Source of the DNA: Adhaeribacter_A terreus
GTDB lineage: Bacteria; Bacteroidota; Bacteroidia; Cytophagales; Hymenobacteraceae
DNA: 64,000 bases
Assembly (NCBI RefSeq): GCF_042657365.1
Contig: NZ_JBHSKT010000001.1
Span: 372,001 to 436,000 of the forward strand
Reading direction: 5' to 3'
The translations under genes and the position numbers were made by a program. Under the pieces are notes generated by a model. The model had not been told where the DNA came from and searched no databases. It was given only the letters and a program-made list of their open reading frames with translations. Position 1 is the stretch's first letter. Every line of letters begins with the position of its first letter. Below, one piece after another: positions 27,949-36,137 of this stretch.

Positions 27949-30565
27949 ATTCCGGTCTCGGAAAGGCAACATCCAGGTTTTTGAATGCGATTTTATCATC
28001 TTCCATCACGGCTTCTACCACCGAATCTTTGCTGATCTTGCCGGCCAGGATCTCCTTACTCAGTTCGTTCAGCACCATGCGCTGCAGTACGCGTTTCAGC
28101 GGACGGGCGCCGAAAGTAGGATCGTAGCCTTCGCGGCCCAAAAAGTCGAGCACTTCGTTTGTAGCTTCCAGGTGAATGCCGTTCTCTTCCAGGCGGTCCT
28201 GAATTTGTTTGAACTGAATGGTAACGATCTTGCGCAGCTCTTTCTGGCTCAGCGGACGGAACATGATCAGCTCATCAATACGGTTCAGGAATTCCGGACG
28301 AACGGTTTTCTTTAGTTGCTCAAAAACTTCTTCTTTGGTCCGCTCGATCACTTCTTCTTTATTGCCTTCGTTCATCAAGCTGAAATTCTCCTGAATGATG
28401 TGCGCGCCAATATTCGAGGTCATAATAATGATGGTGTTCTTGAAGTTCGCGATGCGGCCTTTATTGTCGGTTAATCTACCATCATCTAAAACCTGCAGCA
28501 GAATGTTGAACACATCCGGGTGCGCTTTTTCAATTTCATCGAGCAGAATTACCGAGTACGGTTTCCGGCGCACGGCTTCCGTTAACTGACCACCTTCGTC
28601 GTAACCCACGTAGCCCGGAGGTGCACCAATTAAACGGCTTACGGCGTGTCGTTCCTGGTACTCGCTCATGTCTATCCGCACCATGGCGTTATCATCGTTG
28701 AACAGATATTCGGCCAATGCCTTGGCTAATTCAGTTTTACCAACCCCGGTCGTTCCCAGGAAAATGAATGAACCAATCGGGCGTTTCGGGTCCTGCAAGC
28801 CGGCGCGGCTGCGGCGTACGGCATCGGAAATAGCGGCGATGGCTTCTTCCTGACCGGCCACCCGTTTGCCCAGTTCAGCTTCCAGGTGCAGCAGTTTTTC
28901 GCGGTCACTCTGTAGCATTTTGCTTACCGGAATTCCCGTCCATTTGGCTACCACGCTCGCAATGTCTTCGGAAGTTACTTCTTCTTTCAGCATCGGGTTG
29001 GCGTCCTGGTTTTCTTCTACGGCTTTCTGCAGTTCGGCCAGGTGTTTTTCGGCTTCCTGAATTTTACCGTAACGCAACTCGGCTACGCGGCCGTAATCGC
29101 CGGCGCGTTCGGCTTGTTCGGCTTCCAGTTTGTATTGCTCAATGTTTTCTTTTTCCTTCTGAATTTCGCCGATAACGCCTTTTTCGTTTTCCCATTTGGC
29201 TTTCAGGTCGTCGCGTTTGGCGCTCAGGTCGGCAATTTCGCGGCTCAGATTCGCTTCCTTGTCCTTGTCGTTTTCCCTTCTAATGGCTTCGCGTTCGATT
29301 TCCAGCTGCATGATGCGGCGGTTCAGTTCGTCGAGTTCCACGGGCAACGAATCGATCTCGATGCGTAGTTTCGCGGCCGCTTCATCCATTAAGTCGATGG
29401 CTTTATCCGGTAAAAATCTATCGGAAATGTAGCGGCTCGAAAGTTCTACGGCGGCAATAATGGCATCATCTTTAATGCGCACGCCGTGGTGCAGTTCGTA
29501 CTTATCTTTGATACCGCGAAGGATCGAAATCGCGTCCGGAATGTTTGGTTCATCGACCATTACCGACTGGAAACGGCGTTCTAAAGCCTTGTCTTTCTCG
29601 ATGTATTTCTGATATTCTTTCAGAGTGGTGGCGCCAATAGCATGCAGTTCGCCGCGCGCCAAGGCCGGCTTTAGTAAATTCGCTGCGTCCATGGCGCTTT
29701 CGCCACCAGCACCGGCGCCGATCAGGGTGTGAATTTCATCGATGAAAAGCACGATCTCGCCTTCTGAATCTACCACTTCCTTTATAACCGCTTTCAGTCT
29801 TTCTTCAAATTCACCTTTGTATTTCGCGCCGGCCACGAGCAAGCCCATATCCAGGGAGAAAATGGTCTTCGATTTCAGGTTTTCGGGCACGTCGCCGGAA
29901 ACAATGCGTTGCGCTAAACCTTCTACAATAGCGGTTTTACCAACGCCGGGTTCACCTAAAAGTACCGGGTTGTTTTTACTCCGACGGCTCAGGATTTGCA
30001 AAACTCTGCGAATTTCTTCGTCGCGGCCAATTACCGGATCTATTTTACCGGCCTGGGCCATTTCGTTCAGGTTTTTGGAATAGCGTTTCAGGGAATTGTA
30101 TTTGGCTTCGGCGTTCTGGTCGGTAACTTTTTCGCCGCCGCGTAATTCCTTGATAGCTGCCTTCAAATGCTTCTCGGTAAAGCCGGTATCTTTCATGAGC
30201 GTGGCCACGTTGTCGGAGCCTGCCATGATGGCCAGCAGCATGTGCTCGATGGTTACAAATTCGTCGTTGAATTCCTTCAGGTAATTGGTGGCTTTTTGTA
30301 AAGCTGCTGCGGCCGCATTGCTTAAATACGGACTTCCGCCGCTTACTTTGGGGTAAGCCGCCACGATCTGGTCGAGTTTGGTATTGAGGATATTTTGGTT
30401 TACGCCCAGTTTTTTGATCAGGAAGGACGTAACGTTTTCGTCGGTTTGCAGGATGCCTTTTAACAGGTGGCCGGTTTCTACTGCCTGCTGCTGGTTGCCG
30501 CCGGCAATCTCAGTTGCCTTTTGAATAGCTTCCTGAGATTTAATGGTATAATTATTAAAGTTCAT
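27947..30565 (-). CDS. clpB: ATP-dependent disaggregase ClpB
   Basis: ClpB is the Hsp100 AAA+ chaperone that works with DnaK to pull proteins out of aggregates in the cytoplasm. At 872 residues it has the usual length. The N-terminal Clp domain covers about 1-145. NBD1 has Walker A GEPGVGKT at 204-211 and Walker B IVLFIDEIHTL. A coiled-coil middle domain (about 400-530) holds long Glu/Lys/Arg heptads. NBD2 has Walker A GTTGVGKTE near 610, Walker B VILLDEIEKAH, sensor-type ARPLKR near the end and the usual GYVGYDEGG pore loop. All key residues are present. The 5' leader carries a motif copy, and no CIRCE-like inverted repeat was seen upstream. A broken copy of its 3' end lies 6.3 kb away at 21691-21745. 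Confidence 0.97.
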   Translation of the reverse strand: MNFNNYTIKSQEAIQKATEIAGGNQQQAVETGHLLKGILQTDENVTSFLIKKLGVNQNILNTKLDQIVAAYPKVSGGSPYLSNAAAAALQKATNYLKEFNDEFVTIEHMLLAIMAGSDNVATLMKDTGFTEKHLKAAIKELRGGEKVTDQNAEAKYNSLKRYSKNLNEMAQAGKIDPVIGRDEEIRRVLQILSRRSKNNPVLLGEPGVGKTAIVEGLAQRIVSGDVPENLKSKTIFSLDMGLLVAGAKYKGEFEERLKAVIKEVVDSEGEIVLFIDEIHTLIGAGAGGESAMDAANLLKPALARGELHAIGATTLKEYQKYIEKDKALERRFQSVMVDEPNIPDAISILRGIKDKYELHHGVRIKDDAIIAAVELSSRYISDRFLPDKAIDLMDEAAAKLRIEIDSLPVELDELNRRIMQLEIEREAIRRENDKDKEANLSREIADLSAKRDDLKAKWENEKGVIGEIQKEKENIEQYKLEAEQAERAGDYGRVAELRYGKIQEAEKHLAELQKAVEENQDANPMLKEEVTSEDIASVVAKWTGIPVSKMLQSDREKLLHLEAELGKRVAGQEEAIAAISDAVRRSRAGLQDPKRPIGSFIFLGTTGVGKTELAKALAEYLFNDDNAMVRIDMSEYQERHAVSRLIGAPPGYVGYDEGGQLTEAVRRKPYSVILLDEIEKAHPDVFNILLQVLDDGRLTDNKGRIANFKNTIIIMTSNIGAHIIQENFSLMNEGNKEEVIERTKEEVFEQLKKTVRPEFLNRIDELIMFRPLSQKELRKIVTIQFKQIQDRLEENGIHLEATNEVLDFLGREGYDPTFGARPLKRVLQRMVLNELSKEILAGKISKDSVVEAVMEDDKIAFKNLDVAFPRPE

Positions 30566-30566
30566 A

Positions 30567-30594
30567 GTTTTTATCCGATTTATGATACCGTTTC
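30567..30594 (-). repeat. 31-bp motif in the clpB leader
   Basis: AGTTTTTATCCGATTTATG followed by ATACCGTTTC reads as the motif on the clpB strand, immediately upstream of the start codon. Confidence 0.6.
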
Positions 30595-30716
30595 TGAGCG
30601 TTTAGCAAACTACTTTCCAAAGGCAAAATTTGTTTAAATCCGGAAAAAATGACAGCTTTTGTTGTGGTTGGAATATGAATTTCAGACTTTATGACCAGTA
30701 AATGGTTGCAAAGGAC

Positions 30717-31292
30717 TTACAATTCGCCAGAATTTGGAAGGGTTGGCTGTCCCAGTTTCTCCAGGATCTGCAGCATTACATGATAAACTTCGCGCAAGTG
30801 TTCCGGGCTGATCAAGGCAAGGTCGAGGTTGAAAGTAAGTAAGTTCCGGGCGTTTGGTTTGTCGTGTTCGTGGCTGAGTTTTAGTTCGCAATCCGGGTAT
30901 TTGAGGAGCGTTTGCCGGATGGTTTCGTCTGCGAAAATGCGCTTTAATTTTTCCGGATTGCTGGCTTTAATGATGAATGTTTTGTCGAATTCCGGATAAC
31001 CCAATTCCACGTCTTCCAGGCCCAGAATTTTGCCAACTTCGTTTAGCCAGTTTTGCGGATACAAGTGAAATTTCAGCTCCGAATTATTTACCGGCGCCAT
31101 AAACGTAGTAGTTTCAAAACCGCCTTCAAAGCCGCCGCCCAGGTCAATGTCAATATCGAAATAAACCTGATGATCTTGCTGGTTGATCTGGGCGCTGTAT
31201 TCCAGAATTTCGTTTTGTTGGTGCATGTCGGCAGCAATTTGCTGCCAGATCTCATTTTCGCTTTCGCCGCTGAATTGCCGGAGATTTTCCAT
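30717..31292 (-). CDS. Conserved hypothetical protein
   Basis: I do not recognise this 191-residue protein. The start is placed at the ATG at 31292 (MENLRQFSGESENEIWQQI). A longer frame from 31376 exists, but its first 28 codons run through a 31-bp motif copy and have no natural protein look. The product is acidic, with no signal peptide or membrane segment, so it is probably cytoplasmic. Features are an acidic Gly-rich turn (DIDIDLGGGFEGGFE) and a C-terminal helix (LREVYHVMLQILEKLGQP). It lies upstream of clpB on the same strand with a 150-bp gap, and downstream of the SDR gene beyond a terminator, so it may be transcribed on its own. Confidence 0.65.
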   Translation of the reverse strand: MENLRQFSGESENEIWQQIAADMHQQNEILEYSAQINQQDHQVYFDIDIDLGGGFEGGFETTTFMAPVNNSELKFHLYPQNWLNEVGKILGLEDVELGYPEFDKTFIIKASNPEKLKRIFADETIRQTLLKYPDCELKLSHEHDKPNARNLLTFNLDLALISPEHLREVYHVMLQILEKLGQPTLPNSGEL

Positions 31293-31355
31293 AGTAATTT
31301 TGGGTTGGTAAAGAATAGCGTTTTGCGAAACTACGCAGGGCTTGGTAAAAAGATT

Positions 31356-31429
31356 GAAAACGGTAGGGAAAGGCATAAAAAAAGTCTGGCCAAAACCAGA
31401 CTTTTCGGGAGTAAAACTATAGCGTTTTT
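31356..31429. repeat. Inverted pair of 31-bp motifs forming a terminator
   Basis: A plus copy (GAAAACGGTAGGG... AAAAAAAGTC) and a minus copy (GACTTTTCGGGAGTAAAAC then TATAGCGTTTTT) face each other. Their AAAAGTC and GACTTTT ends form the base of the terminator stem at 31381-31405. Confidence 0.75.
31381..31405 (-). terminator. Rho-independent terminator of the SDR gene
   Basis: AAAGTCTGG pairs with CCAGACTTT around a CCAAAA loop, followed on the gene strand by a T run. Confidence 0.85.
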
Positions 31430-32225
31430 ATTTATCAACCGGTTCCATTTGCTTACGCATGAGGCTGGCGAGCATGGAATCGGGCATCATGTTGCCTTGT
31501 GCTACGTGCATTTTGGCTTTAGTGGTTGGCAGAATGCGTTTTTCGCCTTTTATCAGGCCTTCGTAGGCGGCTTTGGCTACATCTACCGGCGAATCGAGGT
31601 CGGAGTGGGCAACTTTGGTGTTTTCGGCGCCGGCTACTTTAAAGAAGTTGGTATCGGTAGCGGCCGGGCAGAGAATGGTTAAGCTCACGCCTGAATCCTG
31701 AATTTCATTCTGCAACGCTTCGGAAAAAGAAAGTACGAAAGCCTTGCTAGCGGCATAAACCGAAAGAAGTGGAATGGGCATAAAAGCGGCTTCGGAAGCT
31801 ACGTTCAGGATCTTTCCGGAACGGCGGTTGAGCATAAATGGCAGGTATAATTTGGTTAAATGCGTAAGCGAAGCAATGTTCAGCTGTATCAGTTCGAGTT
31901 CTTTTCGCAGGTCGGTTTGGGCGAAAAAACCATGTTCGCCGAAGCCGGCATTATTTACCAGAATGTCTATTTCAAGGTCCTTTTTTTGCGTTTCGGCAAA
32001 AAGCTGATCCGGGCTGCCCGGCTGGCTCAGATCGCAGGGAATGGTCATGATATCGGCCTGCGGAAATTCGTTGCGGATCTGTTGGGCGGCGCCTTCGAGT
32101 TTTCCGGCATAATGCGCTACCATAATAATTTTGTAATTATCGCGGGCAAACAAGCGGGTCAATTCGTAACCAATGCCGCTGGAAGCGCCGGTTATTAAAA
32201 CGGTTTGGGTTGAAGTCATAAGCAT
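31428..32225 (-). CDS. Short-chain dehydrogenase/reductase
   Basis: This 265-residue classical SDR is an NAD(P)-dependent oxidoreductase of the cytoplasm. The cofactor motif TGASSGIG is at residues 12-19, NNAG at 91-94, the catalytic Ser in NVASEAA near 144, and the YxxxK pair at Tyr157 and Lys161 (YAASK). The pattern and length fit the broad DltE/YqjQ-like group, for which the substrate is usually unknown. A Met at residue 3 is an alternative start. The stop codon is followed by a motif copy and then a terminator. The next gene upstream, the DUF5362-like protein, ends only 63 bp away, so the SDR may be last in a minus-strand unit that includes endonuclease V. Confidence 0.9.
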   Translation of the reverse strand: MLMTSTQTVLITGASSGIGYELTRLFARDNYKIIMVAHYAGKLEGAAQQIRNEFPQADIMTIPCDLSQPGSPDQLFAETQKKDLEIDILVNNAGFGEHGFFAQTDLRKELELIQLNIASLTHLTKLYLPFMLNRRSGKILNVASEAAFMPIPLLSVYAASKAFVLSFSEALQNEIQDSGVSLTILCPAATDTNFFKVAGAENTKVAHSDLDSPVDVAKAAYEGLIKGEKRILPTTKAKMHVAQGNMMPDSMLASLMRKQMEPVDK

Positions 32226-32288
32226 GGTTATTTAAATGTAAGACGTTTGCTTTTTACTGCCTGGCAGGCTAAAGGTTTTGTTTGCAGA

Positions 32289-32780
32289 TCAACGCCCGCT
32301 CATAAACACGCCAAAAACGAGCATCATCAGGAAAATAGCGACGTAAAAAACCAGGAAAACTGCGGTGAGAATTCCAAAGAACTTAAGGAAAGATTTCAGG
32401 CGGCCGAAAGCAGCGGTAAAATCGAATTGTACGTTATTGCGCAGCGCATTTTGGGTTTTGGTGCCGAACTGATAAAGGTAAAGCGAGGGGAAAAAATAAA
32501 GCAAGGCAATCAGTAAAATGTAAGCGCCCATAGCGATGGAAAAAGCGCCGGAAGCAAACGGATTTTCGCCGTTTTCAGGCATCTGGTTACGGCCCATAAA
32601 GTTCATGAACGTACCAATGAAAAAGGCGCCAACTACCATGAAACCTATCAATACAAAACCCACAATGCCCAGGAATTTTGCCCATTTTGCAGATTCGGAA
32701 AGGTAGTTTTTGATCTGGGCGTTTACCTGGAGGGTTTCTTCATGCAGCGGGTTTTCAGAAGCCATTTCGTAGTTTTCCAT
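32289..32780 (-). CDS. DUF5362-like membrane protein
   Basis: This 163-residue protein has about four membrane segments: residues ~35-60 (FLGIVGFVLIGFMVVGAFFIG), ~80-105 (FSIAMGAYILLIALLYFFPSLYLY) and a long C-terminal hydrophobic stretch (FGILTAVFLVFYVAIFLMMLVFGVF). The N-terminus is hydrophilic, and a conserved helix YQFGTKTQNALRNN lies between segments. This layout matches the DUF5362 family of Bacteroidota, whose function is unknown to me. It sits between endonuclease V (75 bp upstream) and the SDR gene on the same strand. Confidence 0.75.
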   Translation of the reverse strand: MENYEMASENPLHEETLQVNAQIKNYLSESAKWAKFLGIVGFVLIGFMVVGAFFIGTFMNFMGRNQMPENGENPFASGAFSIAMGAYILLIALLYFFPSLYLYQFGTKTQNALRNNVQFDFTAAFGRLKSFLKFFGILTAVFLVFYVAIFLMMLVFGVFMSGR

Positions 32781-32854
32781 CGTCGTTCAGGTATAAGTTC
32801 AGAATTTGAAAACATTGACATTTATTCAAAAAACAAGGTTGGGGAATTAGTTTT

Positions 32855-33538
32855 TCAGGCGCTGCGCACTTCGCTTTTAAATACTTCGGCGTAATGATCG
32901 GCTAAGCGGGTTGGCTCCGGAAGTTTGTGTTTAATAGCAGTTTTTAAGGCAATTTCGGTAGCGTTTTCCAGGTCCATTAAATGTCCGGGCGATACAAAAA
33001 CCGGCTTCACTTTTTCTTTGGTGCGCAATACGTTGCCTATAATTTCTTTCTGGTGAATGATAGGAGTGGTGGCGCCTTTTTCCGGACCGGGTTCTTCGTA
33101 TTTTCCGGCAAGAATTTTCTTGGCCACGCCCAAAGTCGGTTTGTTCAACAAAACTCCAAGCTGGCTGGCAATTCCTAACCGGCGCGGGTGGGCAATGCCG
33201 TGGCCGTCAACCATAATTAAGTCGGGTTTGGTTTGTAGTTTTTCGTAGGCTTTCAGCAAGTTCGGGCTTTCGCGAAAGGCTAAAAATCCGGGAATGTAAG
33301 GCAATTCCACTTCGCCGTAATGGTAAACTTTTTCCAGTATTTCCAGCTCCGGCCAGCTCAGTAAAACAAACACCGACAGGATATTTTCACCAATAAAAGA
33401 AGAGTCGCAGCCGGCAATGGTTTTCAGCTCGAAATCCGGTTTCCGGATGATCACTCTTTGCCGCATTTCATTTTGCTGCGCCGTAAGTTGTTTCACCAAT
33501 CCGGGGTCGGGCGGCGGATATTGCTGGTACCAGGCCAT
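32855..33538 (-). CDS. nfi: Endonuclease V (deoxyinosine repair)
   Basis: Endonuclease V nicks DNA on the 3' side of deaminated adenine (deoxyinosine) and starts alternative excision repair. The 227-residue length is normal. The metal-binding residues are visible: Asp45 in GCDSSF, Glu90 in the hallmark YIPGFLAFRE, and Asp111 in MVDGHG. The GVAKK motif and a C-terminal LADHYAEVFK segment are also present, so the enzyme looks intact. The gene lies at the head of a minus-strand run that continues with the DUF5362-like protein and the SDR. A motif copy lies about 75 bp upstream of the start. Confidence 0.95.
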   Translation of the reverse strand: MAWYQQYPPPDPGLVKQLTAQQNEMRQRVIIRKPDFELKTIAGCDSSFIGENILSVFVLLSWPELEILEKVYHYGEVELPYIPGFLAFRESPNLLKAYEKLQTKPDLIMVDGHGIAHPRRLGIASQLGVLLNKPTLGVAKKILAGKYEEPGPEKGATTPIIHQKEIIGNVLRTKEKVKPVFVSPGHLMDLENATEIALKTAIKHKLPEPTRLADHYAEVFKSEVRSA

Positions 33539-33613
33539 TTTTTAATGTGCTAATAATTTAATGTGTTAATGAATGTGAGCTTGTCTGATTCTGAATTTGG
33601 GAATACGGAATTC

Positions 33614-33643
33614 TGAGTTTTTTACCTGAAAAGCCTACCATTT
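33614..33643 (-). repeat. 31-bp motif upstream of nfi
   Basis: GAGTTTTTTACCTGAAAAGC followed by CTACCATTTT is a divergent copy, read on the nfi strand. Confidence 0.5.
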
Positions 33644-33720
33644 TACTTGAAAAGTATTTGCAAATGCGTAGTCTGGAATTTTTCTATTCTGAAATCTCCT
33701 CCCTGATTCAATCATTCCAA

Positions 33721-34392
33721 TTACGCGCTGCACGGAATTCGCAGGTCTATGAAAAGGACCTTCCATTTACCGTTTATCTGGCCGAAGTGGAACTGGTAGG
33801 AGGTGGAGGTTTGCACTACGGTTTTTTGCACGAGCGGCAGCGTTTTTTCAATGTTTTGCAATTCGTTTTCGGGCAGGCTGGCGTATTTGTGTATTTCCGT
33901 TTTGCGGAAAGCTTCGGCATCGGCGGCAAAACAACCTTCTTTGGTATAGCCGGAGTTGCCGCCGGTCTGGCCTTCGCAGTTAAAACCGGGCAGGGCTTCT
34001 TCTTTTAATTTGCAGCTTTGCAGGCCATCTTTTATGGTAAAAAACGAACGGCCCTGAAATTCGCGTTTAAATTTCCGAATATCTTTTACGAGGGTCATTT
34101 TAGGCATGGCACCCGGGTTTTCAATAATATAAACGCCGCGTTCCGAATCTATAAAATGGTTGAACGCATCGGCATCTTCGTTAAAAACCGCCGACTGGAA
34201 CTGGATGAAAAACGCTACGAATTCGGTTTGCAGTTTAACTTTTACGGTGTCGCGGCCATCAATTTCGCCCTGCACTACCGGCGTTTCAACGGCCACGGTT
34301 TCCTCATCTTTCGAGCGGTTTTCGATCTGGTCGGAGCCTTCGCAGGCAAAAAGCAGTGCGGGAAGCAGAAAAAGTAAATATCTGATCTTCAT
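33721..34392 (-). CDS. Lipoprotein of unknown function
   Basis: The start is set at the ATG at 34392, giving 223 residues with a clear lipobox LFAC (Cys17) after a hydrophobic stretch (YLLFLLPALLFAC). A longer frame from 34536 would add 48 residues that run through a motif copy and hide the signal peptide, so it was not used. The mature protein is soluble and acidic near its N-terminus. It has helix-like tracts (FVAFFIQFQSAVFNEDADAFNHFID), two CxxxxxC-like spots (QSCKLKE, GFNCEGQ, EGCFAADAE) and a final strand (KWKVLFIDLRIPCSA). I recognise no family. It is divergent from hemN. Confidence 0.72.
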   Translation of the reverse strand: MKIRYLLFLLPALLFACEGSDQIENRSKDEETVAVETPVVQGEIDGRDTVKVKLQTEFVAFFIQFQSAVFNEDADAFNHFIDSERGVYIIENPGAMPKMTLVKDIRKFKREFQGRSFFTIKDGLQSCKLKEEALPGFNCEGQTGGNSGYTKEGCFAADAEAFRKTEIHKYASLPENELQNIEKTLPLVQKTVVQTSTSYQFHFGQINGKWKVLFIDLRIPCSA

Positions 34393-34458
34393 AGCGAAAG
34401 GGTTTGCAAGTTTGGTACGGTTAAAATTGCAAAGTAGTTGAAAGAAATTGCCGGCTCC

Positions 34459-34489
34459 GACTTTTTCGACCCCAAACCCTACCGTTTTT
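34459..34489 (-). repeat. 31-bp motif in the lipoprotein leader
   Basis: GACTTTTTCGACCCCAAACC followed by CTACCGTTTTT is a good copy read on the lipoprotein strand, between the divergent lipoprotein and hemN genes. Confidence 0.78.
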
Positions 34490-34611
34490 TTACTGCAGAA
34501 TTCTTTGGAAGCCATATGAAAAGTGACAAAGATCATGGTTTCAGCTGACGGGCATTTTAAGAATGTAAAACCGCTTTCAGGACCTTTGTATTGTACATTT
34601 TCCGCACAAAG

Positions 34612-35991
34612 ATGAACACTTTAAAACAACTGATCGAGAAATATAACCAGCCCGTTCCGCGCTATACCAGTTACCCAACCGTACCGTTCTGGGATTCGGC
34701 TTTGCCCGATAAAAACCGCTGGCAGGCCATTGTAAAAGACACGTTTCAGGCTACCAATTCTAAAGAAGGCATTAGTTTATACCTGCATTTGCCGTTCTGC
34801 GAAAGCCTTTGTACGTACTGCGGCTGCAATAAACGCATAACGAAAAACCACGGCGTAGAACCGGTTTACCTGCAGGCAATCCTGAAAGAATGGAGCATGT
34901 ACCGCGAAATTCTGGAAGAAAAACCGGTGATCCGGGAAATTCATTTAGGAGGAGGAACGCCAACTTTTTTCAGCCCCGAAAACCTGACTACGTTGCTCAC
35001 TAAATTGCTGGAAGGGTGTGATATTCACCCAAACCACGAATTTAGTTTTGAAGGTCACCCGAATAATACCACCCGCGAACATTTGCAGGCTTTGTACGAC
35101 TTGGGTTTCCGAAGGGTAAGTTACGGCGTGCAGGATCTGAGTTTGAAAGTTCAGCAGGCCATTAACCGCATACAGCCTTTCGAGAACGTGAAAAACGGTA
35201 CCGAAATGGCGCGTGAAATTGGTTATACTTCTGTGAACTTCGATCTGATCTACGGCCTGCCATTCCAGACTTTGGAAAGCATAAAAGATACGTTTGAGCA
35301 GGTTATTACGCTTTCGCCGGACCGGATTGCGTTTTATAGTTACGCGCACGTGCCCTGGAAAGAAAAATCGCAACGGGCTTATTCGGAAGAAGACCTGCCG
35401 CAGGACGAAGAGAAATTTGCGCTTTACGAACTGGGCCGCGAAATGCTTTTAGAAGCCGGTTACCACGATGTGGGAATGGATCATTTTGCGAAAGCGGAGG
35501 ATGACCTTTACGTGGCCAAACTTGAAAACCGCCTGCACCGAAATTTTATGGGTTATACCACCAACAATACCAAATTGCTGATCGGGTTGGGCGTTTCTGC
35601 GATCAGTGATGCGTTCTACGGCTACATGCAAAATGTAAAAACGGTAGAAGAATATTACGCGCTTTTGAAAATGGAGGAATTACCGATTGTGAAAGGTTAT
35701 TTCTGCACCGACGAAGACGTGGAAATGCGCAGCCACATTCTGAATATTGCCTGCACCGGCCGTACAAAATGGATTTCTGAGCCGGAATGTGCGCAATTAA
35801 ACCCGGAAATTCTGCTGCATTTGCTGGATCTGAACGCCGACGATTTGATCGAATTAGGAAACAACGGTTTACAGGTTACCCCACTCGGAAATCGTTTTAT
35901 CCGCAACATCTGCAACGCTTTCGACCTGAAAATGCGGGCTGCAAACACCCAGACTGGCGCGGCGGAAAAAATGTTCAGCAAAGCAGTTTAA
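34612..35991 (+). CDS. hemN: Oxygen-independent coproporphyrinogen III oxidase HemN
   Basis: HemN is a radical-SAM enzyme that decarboxylates coproporphyrinogen III to protoporphyrinogen IX in cytoplasmic heme synthesis. The start chosen is the ATG at 34612 (MNTLKQLIEKYNQPVPRYTS), giving 459 residues. An ATG 21 bases earlier is also in frame. The 4Fe-4S motif CESLCTYCGC gives Cys63, Cys67 and Cys70, plus the extra Cys72 typical of true HemN. PRYTSYP at the N-terminus, GGGTPTF and the VNFDLIYGLPFQT segment are also HemN hallmarks. The gene converges on hemJ, which acts on the product of HemN, and a motif palindrome separates them. Confidence 0.96.
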   Translation: MNTLKQLIEKYNQPVPRYTSYPTVPFWDSALPDKNRWQAIVKDTFQATNSKEGISLYLHLPFCESLCTYCGCNKRITKNHGVEPVYLQAILKEWSMYREILEEKPVIREIHLGGGTPTFFSPENLTTLLTKLLEGCDIHPNHEFSFEGHPNNTTREHLQALYDLGFRRVSYGVQDLSLKVQQAINRIQPFENVKNGTEMAREIGYTSVNFDLIYGLPFQTLESIKDTFEQVITLSPDRIAFYSYAHVPWKEKSQRAYSEEDLPQDEEKFALYELGREMLLEAGYHDVGMDHFAKAEDDLYVAKLENRLHRNFMGYTTNNTKLLIGLGVSAISDAFYGYMQNVKTVEEYYALLKMEELPIVKGYFCTDEDVEMRSHILNIACTGRTKWISEPECAQLNPEILLHLLDLNADDLIELGNNGLQVTPLGNRFIRNICNAFDLKMRAANTQTGAAEKMFSKAV

Positions 35992-36070
35992 GGTTGAATT
36001 GCTAAATAGTTTAATGGTTAAAGTGTTGATTGTGAAATCTGAAGTGTAGGGTTTAAACCCTACGCGAAAA

Positions 36071-36113
36071 CAAAAACGCTATACTTTTCACGTGAAAAAG
36101 TATAGCGTTTTTG
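36071..36113. terminator. Bidirectional terminator made of two inverted 31-bp motifs
   Basis: CAAAAACGCTATACTTTT (36071-36088) pairs with AAAAGTATAGCGTTTTTG (36096-36113) across a CACGTGA centre. Both arms are the core of the window-wide motif, so here the repeat itself is the hairpin. It lies between convergent hemN and hemJ. Confidence 0.85.
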
Positions 36114-36137
36114 CATTTAAGTAAAGCCGGAATCCTT

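Noticed and set aside
30566..30716. CIRCE or other heat-shock operator before clpB
   Set aside because: I looked for the CIRCE inverted repeat and found none; only a weak motif copy is present.
31293..31376. Longer start for the hypothetical gene at 30717-31292
   Set aside because: The extra 28 codons run through a 31-bp motif copy and the second Met gives a natural protein start.
34393..34536. Longer start for the lipoprotein at 33721-34392
   Set aside because: It would bury the signal peptide and lipobox 48 residues inside the protein and overlap a motif copy.
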